Shown in pieces: positions 1 through 11,223 of a stretch of 64,000 bases of DNA. The position numbers and the translations under genes are program-made. Location of the stretch: the NCBI GenBank assembly GCA_002110485.1, contig MOWL01000049.1, positions 310,001 to 374,000 of the forward strand, written 5' to 3'. This stretch comes from Emergomyces orientalis (taxonomy: Eukaryota; Ascomycota; Eurotiomycetes; Onygenales; Ajellomycetaceae). Under the pieces are notes generated by a model. It had not been told where the DNA came from. It saw nothing but the letters and a program-made list of their open reading frames with translations, and did not search any database. Each line of letters opens with the position of its first letter. Position 1 is the first letter of the stretch.

Positions 1-3000
1 GGCGCTTTGAGAGTCACATGGGTCAGCAGGATCAAAAGGGGGTAGGGAGTATGAGTCAGATTTATGCTTACACCGCTGGTATCTAGCAGTATGTCAAGGC
101 TGGTCTTTTGGGTGGCTCGAAGCGCATTCCGCCACTCAGATTCCACATCTCTGTACTCTTCCACTAGGGTATCCGATAAGTTTGAGCTTGACCCGGAAGA
201 AACTCCAGCTATGCCCGAGGCTCCGTTCCCCACATCGTATGCTTCCGCCTCGGAGCTGTCGAGCTCTCGTTCAAGTTCACTACTAAATTCTATGAATGGC
301 AGTAGTTTTGGTTTCTGCGAGGCTTTTTTCATCACCACTGAGCCCTTATGTGTCGCTTTGTTTCTGTTCGATCTCTTATTCTGCTTCGCTCGTTTCTGCC
401 CTCTGAGTCGTTCGGCAAATGTGCTGGGAGCGCTTCGTCTCCAAAATGAATTGCCCCTTGGATTTGACCCACCCCGAACCGCGAAACTTCCAACGTTGCG
501 GTCATTTTGGTTTGAAGATGTGTCTCTGCGCTGAATCGGGGTTTCAGAGTTTGAACTGTTATAACTCTCATTATCCACCGCGAGACCTCGAACTCTATGA
601 TCTACGTTGGTGCTTTCTGAATTAGAAAACGCCGATTTACGATGGTCAATGCAAACATCCTCTCCAGACAAAGAAGCTGAAGGCTCTGATGGTTGTGATG
701 TTCCTGAGGTATCGATATGGAGTCCAACGTCAGATGGGATATTAACCGCTGCCCTGTTCGCATGGAGCTCTCTGCAGAGAGGTCGAGGACTGCCATTCTC
801 ATCAACCGTTTGACTATGGGCTGGGATTGGCGGTACAGCAAGGGCTTGCGATTGAAACTCGGCCTCAGTCACTTCGCAGACCGAGCTAGAATGGATCTGG
901 TACCGTATGTCGCCGTCTTCACTGTCAACGTCAAGACTAAGGCATGCAGACGTTGGAATCAAGGATACCTCATCCATGTCGTCGATTTCGTTAATGCCAT
1001 CGTCGGAACGATTTTCTAAGCAATTTTCACTAGGATGGGAACCCCCACCTGCGTGAACCACGTCCGTAATGATATCAATTTTCTTCGGACTGAGGCTGGC
1101 TGGACCACCGGATATGGTGCACTGATTTTTAGGCCCGTTTGAATCGAAACCGACAACCTGGACTTTTCTAAGCACTACTGTTTCCTCTGGGGGGACATCA
1201 CTGTTATTTCCTTGAACTCTATTTTGACCATTACTAATTGGCTTTAAAATACCACGGAGTTCAGCCGCGGCTGTGGGTTGACATTCCATCGTTGGTGGTA
1301 TGAGCTGTCCCCCATGCTGTTTTTCATAGTCCGCCGATGCACTCTGGTCAGTTTCAACGTTTGGCTGGATGGCTTTGACAGGCACTTCTCCGTGTTTAGC
1401 AGGTTGGCCATCCAGTTTGCCATTCTCGTCAATAGAAGATCGTTGCACAGCAACGGCCTGCCGTGCAATGAATTGAGAAACATTTTTGGAAATTTCAGAT
1501 AACCCCTTTCGCGCTTGTTCCTCAGTGCCATGAATCAAATTGCTGTAGCTTCCACTGTTAACGTTATTGCCGGCTATGAGAGAATTTGACGCAAGGATCC
1601 CTGCTTTGGCCAGTGTCTCGGAAAGTCTCTTTCCCAAATTGTTTTCCTTGCACTCAACAACCGTGCTGTGGTGCGGCATGTTGATATTCGAAAGCCTTTC
1701 TCCATTGTCCACCCCGGCTGGGTGAGCTGAGGGACTTCGGCCCCTGGTCGTAAGAAAGCTTCCCTGCAAATCTAGATGGTGCTCACTGCCTTCCTGTATA
1801 GTGAGCGAACCATTCTCCTCATTACCTGCAGGCTGCTTACACCCAATAATTTCGGGGGAAACAACCTGATTGGAGACTTCTGGTGTTGAAGGATTTGTTT
1901 TGGCGCTGGCAGTCTCATCGATGGAGCGCAAAGCCTGCACATCCACATCTTCAGAGGTTACAACAGGGATGATGACATCAGTGCTCGCTTTCCAGGTACC
2001 CTTGTCACTAGCCAAAATTGACTCTACTAACGGGCTTGATTCGATAGGATCATCGAGATCGTATGTTGCATTTTCGTATTCATTGGACAACGCCAGCTTC
2101 TGATTTGCCCTCTCAGCCGCAACTCGGCGCTGACGAGCAGATGTCAAGGTTTTCGTAACTTGACGGCCCGCTTTCTTCGTCTTGCCTTTAGCTGACGTTG
2201 AGGTAATATGGGGTGTCAAGGGGAGGGCTTGCTCCTGCTTATTCTTCTTCTTGCCTCCTGAACGTGAGATGCTCTTTGTTTTGGAGGTTTTCGTGGGTCC
2301 TTTAAATTGATGGGCTGTTTTCTTCTGTCTCTTAGAAGAACTTGCTGGTTGACCTACAACTGGGTCCTCCACACGAAGGTCCTGGTCCCAGTCCACGGTG
2401 AGTTGATTGGCTCTGGATTCGCTGATCCGATTATGGGGCCGTTTGAGTTTAGAGTTGCTTCCAATTTGGTTTTGAAGCTCCGTTTTATTTTGCCTTTCCG
2501 ATGTGTCTTGGACGGGAACATTGATTTGCAGGCCCATAGTTGTCGGATTGACTAGGCTAGGTTTCGTATCCTTTTGCGTAGAGTCCTCAACCTGGATATC
2601 AGGGGGTTGTTCAGGGCCAACGGTGGGGTCGTTAGCAGTAAGCGGCGTCTCCCCAACAAGTAAACCACCCAAGTTCGGACTACTTGCCACAGCCTGATCC
2701 TCCTGTACTGGCGCATCTGTAAGTGAGTTGGAATCGTGAGGTTGAAGTTGAAGGTGAAGTTGAAAGGCTTGTCGTGCGAGGCTTGGCAGCCCAAAATGGC
2801 AGTCACCCACTTCCTGGTTAATGTGCGGCTCAACAACACCACTTTCCGGTTGAGTCTCGCCATTGCAGGACATATCTTGTGTCTTGGATGAGTTTACAAT
2901 GTTAGGAGCTGTCTGGGAGTTTGGATTTTGTTCCTGGCTGTGGGAACTTCCAACTTGATGTCTTGGTTGTGGGGTCTCATCAACGCTAGACGGGTATGAT

Positions 3001-4787
3001 CCCCAATATTCGCTCTCTACGGGGTTCTTTACCAGCCGCTCACCTCGCGTATGCGGTTTATCCTGATCACTTTCGTTCAGGCTGTCGGATACGTTCAAAT
3101 CAAGGTGGGCGTTAGAACCGTTCATAACGTCATCCTCAAAGGAGAGCAAAATGGCTGCGTAGGACGGCTTTCTTCTCAGGCTCTCGGCTGTGGGTTTACC
3201 GGTATTGGGGCCCAAAATTAATGAATCCTTTACAACCCCCGTCCTACAGATGAAGGCTTCTGCTGAGGTGCCCCACTGGCCGTGTAGGTCGGATTTTGCA
3301 ACGTTAGAGAAACCATGGATATCTCTGAATGCATCGTTGACTCCTTTGATGGATCGGCATTGCTGTTCAAGAGCGTCGCGAGCCTCTACTGCTTGAGATT
3401 GATTTTCAAATACCATCGAAACCACGTCTACCCTTTCCATAAGACCATTTGTCATATAAACGCCATCGCTGTGGAGGTACAAATCTAACAAAGCCGTGCG
3501 TTCGTGCAGTATAAGCTTGTCAATATGGTCTAGACGAATTTTCGTAAACCGGAACCGGTTGTCTTCAGTTACCATAACAGTAAGGATCCGGGAAACCAAG
3601 ATCCCTATTATGGAATTGCTCTGCCCGATACTCGATACTCCAGCCTTGATAGTTTCGACAGTATGCATCCTAAATAGCATGGTTAGCAAACCTGTAAAAT
3701 TCACAATCTCTTTAGTGTTGTCCTTTCTACTGGCATACGTTTGAATCTCGTTGTTCGTCCGTGAACCTTGGCTAGAAACGAAGCCATTGAACCTCCCTAT
3801 CCAGTTCGAGTCGATCGGAGTTCCGGAGGAAAACCTGTCAATGACTCTCTGGGGGGTGCCTGGAGGCCAGAAGATACGGGGTTCGAGTTGTGAGTCAACC
3901 ATCTCCTGGATAATTACACTAGCCAGCAATCGCAGGATGTAGTCCGTTTCGTTCAGAACGATTTCGCCAAGTTTTCGGCTAAGAACCCATTAGATAGAGT
4001 CCATGAGTTATTTGGTGTACAACACGAAGGAGTCTTAACATATTCTCTTCCGTCCCCAATACTATCAGACCCCCTTTGTCCTTAGATTTCCGAACCAGCT
4101 CGAGTATAAACTGCCCGCTCTGACCGTACGCACTCGTTAGTATTTCAAAAGACAGCATAATGGAAAACACCAACAACTTACCCATTTCCTCGGCGCGTCA
4201 ACGTTGCCGCTGACAAAAGTGGACAACAAATATCTGAAAGCCTTTTGTCCGATAAGTGATTTGCGCTGGCGAGAAGCAACGACCACAATATAATGCTGAG
4301 ATTTCTGGATGCCATCGGTGAGATCTCTCATAGATTTCTTTACAAAAGATTAGAGCAGTATGTCAATTAGAGATCAGGGAAAGCAAACCAGAAAGAGGTA
4401 GAAACCCCTGTCTCTAGCTAGACATGGCGGGGCTCGCAGGAGAATATGGAGCATGCAGTGGAAAGAAACGAGATCGAGTCTCGAGCAATTCCGTTTATTT
4501 TCTCCATCGAATAGCGCGATCAGATCTGGAAAACCAGCTTCATCCAGGCGATCGAATGATTCTAGGAAGCTATTAACAGTGTTTAGGGGGATACTGTCCA
4601 TAGAAATCCATCGTTAGTAACCACGGTCAGCTTCGCGCTTTGCACGACCAGCAATCCTAAGAGTCAAGGAGACTGACATTAAAAGATTGTTTTCCTTGAG
4701 CTTGCTGATAGCTCCCCGTAGATATACTATCAATCTGTCTAGAGAGGATTTCCGTATCGAACTAGCTGTCTCATTGGGAATGGCCAT
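1..4787 (-). CDS. Large uncharacterised protein, cut by left edge (at least about 1,500 residues)
   Basis: Proposed exons: 4787-4678, 4593-4389, 4337-4182, 4119-4040, 3978-<1. The first four introns keep phase: GTCAGT donor with a TACTAAC branch, GTTTGC donor, GTAAGT donor with a TACTAAC branch, and a weaker GTTAAG donor. The fifth exon stays open for almost 4 kb and runs off the window, so the C-terminus is missing. ATG 4787 is chosen because upstream in-frame starts are not ATG. Residues 1-230 or so look like packed amphipathic helices (ARM-like). Roughly 230-430 look like a compact beta-rich domain. The rest is Ser/Pro/Gln/Asp-rich, with Lys-rich patches near 2.1-2.3 kb, and looks disordered. 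I do not recognise the family with confidence. The layout of helical domain, compact domain and long disordered tail resembles Red1/SYCP2 meiotic axis proteins, but this is only a hypothesis. The intron 4 donor is the least certain part. Confidence 0.72.
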
Positions 4788-6714
4788 CCTGAGACACGTT
4801 GTATGAAGGGGATGAATGGGAGACAAGTAGGAAAGAAAAGGTCAGACAAGTAGCATTTGCAAGACTATATCTATCGTGCAGAGAATAATATAACAGTACA
4901 TATCAGCCTGCAAAGATACAATAGTAGAAAACACAAGCTGCAGATAGCAAGATCCTTCAGAGTAGAGGGTAGAGTGAGGAAATACGAGGAGAGAGAGAAG
5001 TGAGAGAGGAACGCGGGGTGTGAAGTCTCTGGGAGGAGGCAGATGATCCGCGATGTCAACACACAACCGAATATAACAGAGACAGGTTCCTCCTCTACAC
5101 CCTAGCATCCCACAGTGCAAAGGAATAGAAATTATAGATAATGGCAACAGAAAAGTACCGCGCAGAGCTACAGTTATAGCTTATCTTGGCTGCTGCCAAA
5201 TTACGCTGAAACCAACTCCAGAGTATCTTAAAGAAACGCTTGCGGAATAATAGTATTTATAGCAGGTAGTATGCTTCCGGAATGCCGTATTCTGACCCAA
5301 TGGGCGCGGAAGAAAAGAAAAAAAAGGATGAAGAAAAGAGGAAGAAGAAGACGGCTGAGATTCAATGGCAATGGTTGAATGTATTTCAACGGGGTTGCTG
5401 AAGAAAAGGGGGGTGCTCGCTATATACATCCCCACACATATGGGATCCAGCTGCAATATTTGCCTATATCAAGCATGCCACTGGCAAGCCAAAGGGCTGA
5501 ACAAACCTGCCAGTCAAACCGAGGGGCGGGCCATTCTCACAACTAGCGCTGGATCCCCTCCCTCGCTTTTCCACAATAATAGGAGTAACAAAACATCAAT
5601 CGGGTGCAAAAGCCTTCAGAGCAGCGCTGACAAATATGTCCATTTCTAAACGAAGGATTATCAATCAGCGGGAAATGGAGTAAGTACACTTGAAGCGAAA
5701 AACCTGTTGAACTCCATTTTCTGGTTGGGGATAATCCTTCCAATTGGTGTGGGGTGCGAGGGCTAGCTCCCCATTTAAAACTACACACACTAGCCTTTTC
5801 TCTCCCCCCCCCTAATATATATATATATATATATATATACGAATCCATACTCCATACATTTCTTCAGATATGTATTAGTAATGTGTGCCAAGCATGTAGT
5901 GGGTGTGTTTTTGTAGTTGAACAAAAATGACTCCAAAAAAGTGGGGGCCCCGTATCCCCACCTCGGGGTTTTTTTTTGTTTTTGTTTTTGTTTTTGCACC
6001 AGAAAATTACGCCGAGACCAGGCGGTGCACTTTGCCTTTTTTTTTTTTTTAGATATTCATCTTTCGCACTCGTTTTTTGCCTCGTAGTCCTCGCATTCAT
6101 GAAATGCTGGGCGTATGGAGGGCGTCTAACCTGGCAAACTCATGATGTTCCATGAGAATGGTTGCAGGCGCGGGAAGTTGTTCGGAATATTCCTGCATAG
6201 GACAGGACAAGATCAAAGATGCCTGGTCTTGATTTGAGAGCCCATTTTTGCTCTATTGTTAATTATTGTTGTCTTTCAAAAAAGCCCAGGCTTTCCATTC
6301 CACGCTGCATCCGTGGTCCCGTATTCGTTGCTCAAAACGGGTGTCCCCTTGGTCCCGGCCCGGACGGACAGATTTGTCTTGGCCCCCCGACCGACGGATG
6401 AATCAAATCCCTGCTCCGAGTTGCGTTGCTTGGAAGGCCGATTCATCAAACCTCGTTGCCTGGATATCGATCGCACCTGGGTTGAAACAGGGAATCTCCA
6501 TGGGAGGACGGACACATTATTAATTGCCCGAACAATGCCACATAGCGCGAACGATCCTTGTGTTGTCTTATATAAATCCGATTTCTCCGACATTTTAATC
6601 AGCAGTGGCTTTGGGCAGACACATACATAACGTGGGAAAGATCGCAGAAGGATATCTGCTAAAACTGGCAGCTTATTCTCCACCTTCCAAGCAGCCTCGA
6701 AGCACACTGCCATC
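4788..6714. other. Divergent intergenic region, AT-rich with simple repeats
   Basis: No convincing coding sequence. This is the shared upstream region of the large minus-strand gene and the plus-strand cyclotransferase-like gene. It holds an (AT)n tract at 5815-5839, a T-rich tract built on a TTTTTG unit at 5969-5996, and a poly-T run at 6037-6050. Short open frames here are compositional artefacts. Confidence 0.6.
5815..6050. repeat. Cluster of microsatellites: (AT)n, (TTTTTG)n, poly-T
   Basis: Seen directly: an AT dinucleotide tract of about 25 bp at 5815-5839, a T-rich tract with TTTTTG units at 5969-5996, and a T run at 6037-6050. There is nothing mobile-element-like around them. Confidence 0.85.
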
Positions 6715-7902
6715 ATGACAACACTTTCAGAAAATGACATGCTGCAGAAGCAACCCCTCCTCCTCGAGCCTGATGCTGTCGAGACCCAGGCTTCGGCAAA
6801 GGCAACGACCCGACTCGCGAAACTCCTCGTCCGGGGCAAGGGAAAGACCTTTGACCCATCCATCAAGATCCCCAAACCCTCACGAGAACGCTTGCAAGCA
6901 GCCGCCCACGATCATGCCTTGGACATCAACGCTCTGCTTCAGGACCATGGCCCAAACGTAAAGCTCCCGTCTCAGACCAAGACCAGCGGACCCAGCGCGG
7001 GAGCTGATCAACCTGAAGAAACTGTCCTCTACCTGGCCTACGGCTCGAACATGAGCGTCCAATCATTCCGCAAAAGCCGCGGCATCGTGCCCGTCTCACA
7101 ACTCAACGTCTACGTCCCGGGTCTCAGCCTCACCTTTGACCTTCCCGGATTCCCTTACCTCGAACCCTGTATGGCAGGCACCAAATACCGCGATCCCAAA
7201 AAGACCTCCATCGCCCTAGAGAAACAGGACCGGCTCCTCACGTCAGACCAGACATGGAACAAACCGCTTGTCGGCGTCGTCTACGAAGTCACGCTATCCG
7301 ACTACGCGCGCATTATCGCCACAGAAGGCGGCGGCGCGTCCTACATCGACATCGTGACGGACTGCTACCCGTTCCCGGACTCCTACCAGCCCGATGACCC
7401 AGTCCCCGCCCACCCGGCCAAAGGCCTGAAACCATTTAAAGCGCACACCCTCCTCTCCCCTTCCTCCAAAAACGACCTGAATAACCCAAGCGCGAAAATT
7501 GATGAAAATGCCACCTCACCACCTTCCCTCCCACGCATCCACGCCTACACCCGCATCCACCCAGCCAATGCCCCGGCTCAACCCTCCCCGCGCTACAAAA
7601 ACCTCCTGGTCAGCGGCGCGCGCGAACAGGACCTCCCGACCGAGTACCGCGCCTACCTCTCCTCCATCACCACGTACCGAATCACCAGCACGCGCCAGCG
7701 CATTGGTCGTTATGTCACAGTGACGCTGTGGGCGCCGCCTGTAATCTTTATAGTTATGCTTTCGTCGCTGTTGACGGATAAGCACGGGAGGACGCCTGGG
7801 TGGTTGGCAGCGGCCCAGAGGGCACTGGTTGTGGGGTTGTGGTGGTGGTATGATCATTTCGCGAAAAAGGTTTTTGGAGATGGGGAGAGGACGGTTGAGT
7901 GA
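6715..7902 (+). CDS. Gamma-glutamylcyclotransferase-fold protein with C-terminal membrane segment
   Basis: Single-exon gene of 395 aa. The hallmark YGSN glycine/asparagine loop of the AIG2/GGCT fold lies at residues 109-112 (LAYGSNMS). A conserved acidic residue in TEGGG (Glu204) fits the catalytic general acid/base of gamma-glutamylcyclotransferases, which release 5-oxoproline from gamma-glutamyl substrates. About 100 mostly polar residues precede the domain. Near the C-terminus a hydrophobic stretch (about 343-358, APPVIFIVML...) looks like a membrane anchor, followed by a second Trp-rich hydrophobic patch, so the enzyme may be membrane-tethered. An insertion rich in Ser/Pro (about 240-290) interrupts the fold. 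The true substrate cannot be told from sequence; fungal relatives include the GliK group acting on epithiodiketopiperazines, but no toxin cluster surrounds this gene. Confidence 0.85.
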   Translation: MTTLSENDMLQKQPLLLEPDAVETQASAKATTRLAKLLVRGKGKTFDPSIKIPKPSRERLQAAAHDHALDINALLQDHGPNVKLPSQTKTSGPSAGADQPEETVLYLAYGSNMSVQSFRKSRGIVPVSQLNVYVPGLSLTFDLPGFPYLEPCMAGTKYRDPKKTSIALEKQDRLLTSDQTWNKPLVGVVYEVTLSDYARIIATEGGGASYIDIVTDCYPFPDSYQPDDPVPAHPAKGLKPFKAHTLLSPSSKNDLNNPSAKIDENATSPPSLPRIHAYTRIHPANAPAQPSPRYKNLLVSGAREQDLPTEYRAYLSSITTYRITSTRQRIGRYVTVTLWAPPVIFIVMLSSLLTDKHGRTPGWLAAAQRALVVGLWWWYDHFAKKVFGDGERTVE

Positions 7903-9389
7903 TGGAATGAGGGGAGGGGCGGATGAGGTTTAAGTCTCTTTTTTTTTTCGATTTGGGATATGAGATTTAAGATTTGATAGATTTTTGGCAGATACCCCGC
8001 CCAGTTTTTAAAAGATGTACAAATCTAGAATTAAGATTTGGAATTTTTTTTTTTTTTTTTTTTCCAATAATATTAAACATGTTAAATACGACTATACATG
8101 ATTTTTTTTTTCAATAGTATTTTTATGAAATTGTAGTTTCCCAAAACTCCCACCACCAAATAGTTCAGCCAGGCTCCCTTCCCGCGACAAATGAGATACT
8201 TGAATCAGAACACATAAAGAGCTGGAGGGTGGATAAAAGGTACTGAAAGGGGAAAAAAAAAGCTCATCAACCCCACGTCAAAAAGAGTATTTAAATACTT
8301 TTAAATGGAGAATTAACACAACTCTCCTGCCCTGCTGCCTCCATAACCCTCATGTCTCCACAAATGCGCCCAGTCCAGATCAGATCCAATCTATTATACC
8401 AACGAGCCAGTTAAAAAAAATAATGGTCAGGCAGATTATTATTCGATTCGAATCCATCATCAAGTAAAAACTGCCTTCTCATTCTTTTCTTTTCTTTCCC
8501 TATTTATCTCTCTACATATGTCCACCTGGCCAGCTTTTTCCCAGCGCCAGCGCACCTGGCCATTTACACTACACTACAGAACAGGGAACGAAAAGGTATA
8601 TAATACACGTGAACCGACACCACCCGTGGAGAATGGAGATGAGAGAATTGATAGCTGAAGATTCGAGTGCCCCGTCGCGCGAGCGTAGTATACACAAGTC
8701 AAACCAAATCCAAGAATACATACATATGTACATATATGCTGGTCAATTGTATCAAATTGCATTGGGTTGGATTAGATCGGAGCGGTGGTTAAATCGGTCA
8801 GAAATGGAAAAATATGATGGGAGATGAGATATGTAGATACACAGATATACATGTATGAGATGAAATGGGACTGTAAGTTGGGAAAACAATTTTGACAAAA
8901 GAGATTATTCTTCTAGAGAGAGATCGATAGAGGGCTGGATAGATAGTGTAGGGGAAGGGAAGTGTAAGGCATGTCGTTTAAAAAACGGTTCTGACAAAAG
9001 AGAAAGAGAAGGAAAAAAAGTATGTATATAAATAAAATAAGTAAATGAAAGCCATTTGTTCCGGTGGTTTTTTTTTTTTTTCTCTGTTGGGGGCTGTTTT
9101 GTTTTTTGTTTGTGGTGTGGTGTGCGTGTAATGTGGTGTCCCTTGTCTCTTCATTTCTTTCTTTCTATATGCATCCCGATATTTTTGTTTCTTGTAAAAA
9201 AAAAAAGGGGGGGAGGGGTTAGGGGGCGTGGTTCTGATTTTTGGTACAAGTATCCCCATCCCACCATCCATCCATCCATCCATCATTTCCCCTCTCCATT
9301 CCACAACATCCACCACCTTCTATACAAAGTACAAAGTACAAAAAGAAAAAAAGAAAAACCAGCAAATCCAGAAAACACAAAACAGACAA
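7903..9389. other. Convergent intergenic region with poly-T and AT-rich sequence
   Basis: This lies between two 3' ends, the cyclotransferase-like gene and cytochrome c1. It contains T runs at 8044-8063 and about 9067-9080, several A/T-rich blocks that probably include both 3' UTRs, and a short CCAT repeat near 9262-9283. No open frame with protein-like composition was found. Confidence 0.6.
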
Positions 9390-10817
9390 CTAGCGCTTGC
9401 CAATAGGCGGTCTCCCGACGGGCGGATTATACACAATCTTCCGCGACTTGATAGGCGCCCATTTATACCTCTTAATCCAGATGCTGATGGCGGTCAGCGC
9501 GGCGGTGATGGCGAGGGTCTTCAGGCCCATCTTTTTCCGTTCGTCCATCTCTGGTTCTGCGGTCCAGTTTAGGAACTCGGTGACGTCCTTGGCCATTTGT
9601 GAGGTGGTGGCGGGTGTGCCGTCTTCGTATTCGACGAGGCCGTCGAAGAGGACGCGGGCCATGGCGATGCCTGGTATTATCATTTAGTATTTTTTTTTAG
9701 TTACAACGTAACCTTATGGATAGACTAGTAATATCGTCACATACCGGTTCCGGGGAAGTAAGGGTTAAAGCTCAATCCCTCCTGCACCGAGGCACCCGCA
9801 GGCGGCTCATCGGGATAACCCGTCAGCAAGTTGAAGATATAATCACAGCCGCCATGGCGGGCCTTAACCATCAAGCTCAAATCCGGTGGCAAGGCGCTAT
9901 TGTTTGCAGCACGGGCGGCCTCATCGTTCTTGTAAGGCGGGGGGATGTAGTCGGACAGTTTACCGGGCCGCTTCTCGATCTCGCCCTGGTCATTGGGTTC
10001 GGTGTCGTACTCGTATTCCTCGGCCATTGCTTTCATCTCGTCGACGGTGTGCATGGTGCCGACGAATGCGCGCCATGGCACTCGAGTGAGGGAGTGGCAG
10101 GCCATGCATACCTCGCGGTAGACCTGGAAGCCACGGCGGAGTCTGCATATCGTCGTTTTGATCAGATCGAGGTTTTCTTCTTCTTCTTTGTCTTCTCCTT
10201 CTTCTTCTTCTGTTGTGGGAGAACTGAATTCACACGCAATTGGAGGGCCACAGAGAAGTAAATTGTCCACTTACGCTTGGTGGTCAAATGTCTTTGTCCA
10301 TTTAACATGTTCCCATGGGTATTTAGTCGGATGTAACCTGTCGGAAGCATGTGTTAATATTTTGATAAAACAATTTCAAGAATATACGGATATATATATA
10401 TATCATCAATTCCTCGCCAATTATCCCACCAAGACGAGTCTTACCCTTCTTCAGCGGGTGTCATAGCGAAGGCTTCCTGGCCATAGAGATGATAGTACCA
10501 TGCCACGGCACCGGCGGCGGTCGCGGTGGCAGCCGAGGCGGCGAGGGTCAGGTAGAAGGGCGACTCAGCGCGGGAGCCGGAGGATGTGGAAGAGGCTCGC
10601 TAGGGAGATGTCAGCGGCAGAATCAGCAACATGAGAGTGCCATTGATGGGAAGACGGTGATCCGGGTGGCTCAATTGGCCCTTGGGGAGGGGATGGATGT
10701 CTCTGTTTGTGTGTGAGTGGATGGCATTACCGTTGTTGTTGAGGTTGTTTGGCGGACAGTTTGTCGAGCGATGATGGCCTTGGCGGGCACATTGCGCGCG
10801 ACAGATCTGGTGAACAT
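9390..10817 (-). CDS. CYT1: Cytochrome c1, haem protein of the mitochondrial bc1 complex
   Basis: Exons 10817-10731, 10599-10445, 10337-10275, 10142-9745 and 9670-9390 sum to 984 nt, giving 327 aa, the usual size for fungal cytochrome c1. Residues 1-30 are rich in Arg/Thr/Ser and Ala, as expected for a mitochondrial presequence. A hydrophobic sorting segment (FYLTLAASAATATAAG) follows. The covalent haem-binding CMACH motif is at 114-118, after the family signature LRRGFQVYREV. The distal Met ligand is expected in GIAMARV. A C-terminal membrane helix (TLAITAALTAISIWI) is followed by a basic matrix tail ending PPIGKR. Known role: transfers electrons from the Rieske protein to cytochrome c in complex III. 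Introns have GTAATG, GTAAGA, GTAAGT and GTATGT donors, and the last has a TACTAAA branch. Confidence 0.97.
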
Positions 10818-11223
10818 TTTCTACAATTCAGAGAGCGAAATTTCCCGCCAGTGGGAGGAGTGGAGGGGGGAAGGGAGGCGGAGGGGGAGAGGGGGGTATC
10901 AAGGAGGACGAGGGCCGAGTATTATTATATTCGTGAGTGGAAGTTGAAGTCGGGACGGAAGCTTTGGAGGTTGCAAAAGAGCGAGAAATATTGGCTGCAT
11001 CGGGTTAGCGCGAATTGGGGCTTGGCGTAGGGCTTGGCGCTGGTGACAACATAAGTCACCTGATTGGCTGGGTGAAAAGTGAAGGTCACGGGATCTCGGC
11101 GAAAACCGCGAGACTGTGAATGTATTTAATAACCTTTTAACTACTACAATACTGTAAACCTATATTTTTGGATGCTTCTTACTTCTTCTATGTGATACAG
11201 TGAAATGTAGGTAGATATATGTC
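10818..11223. other. Short intergenic region between PCH2 and CYT1
   Basis: It holds the CYT1 promoter and 5' leader (G/A-rich tract at about 10855-10915) and the PCH2 3' flank. A small open frame at 10749-11030 on the plus strand overlaps CYT1 exon 1 and is rejected. Confidence 0.55.

Noticed and set aside
9056..9572. Two overlapping plus-strand frames over the CYT1 3' end
   Set aside because: They are low-complexity and antisense to the cytochrome c1 last exon.
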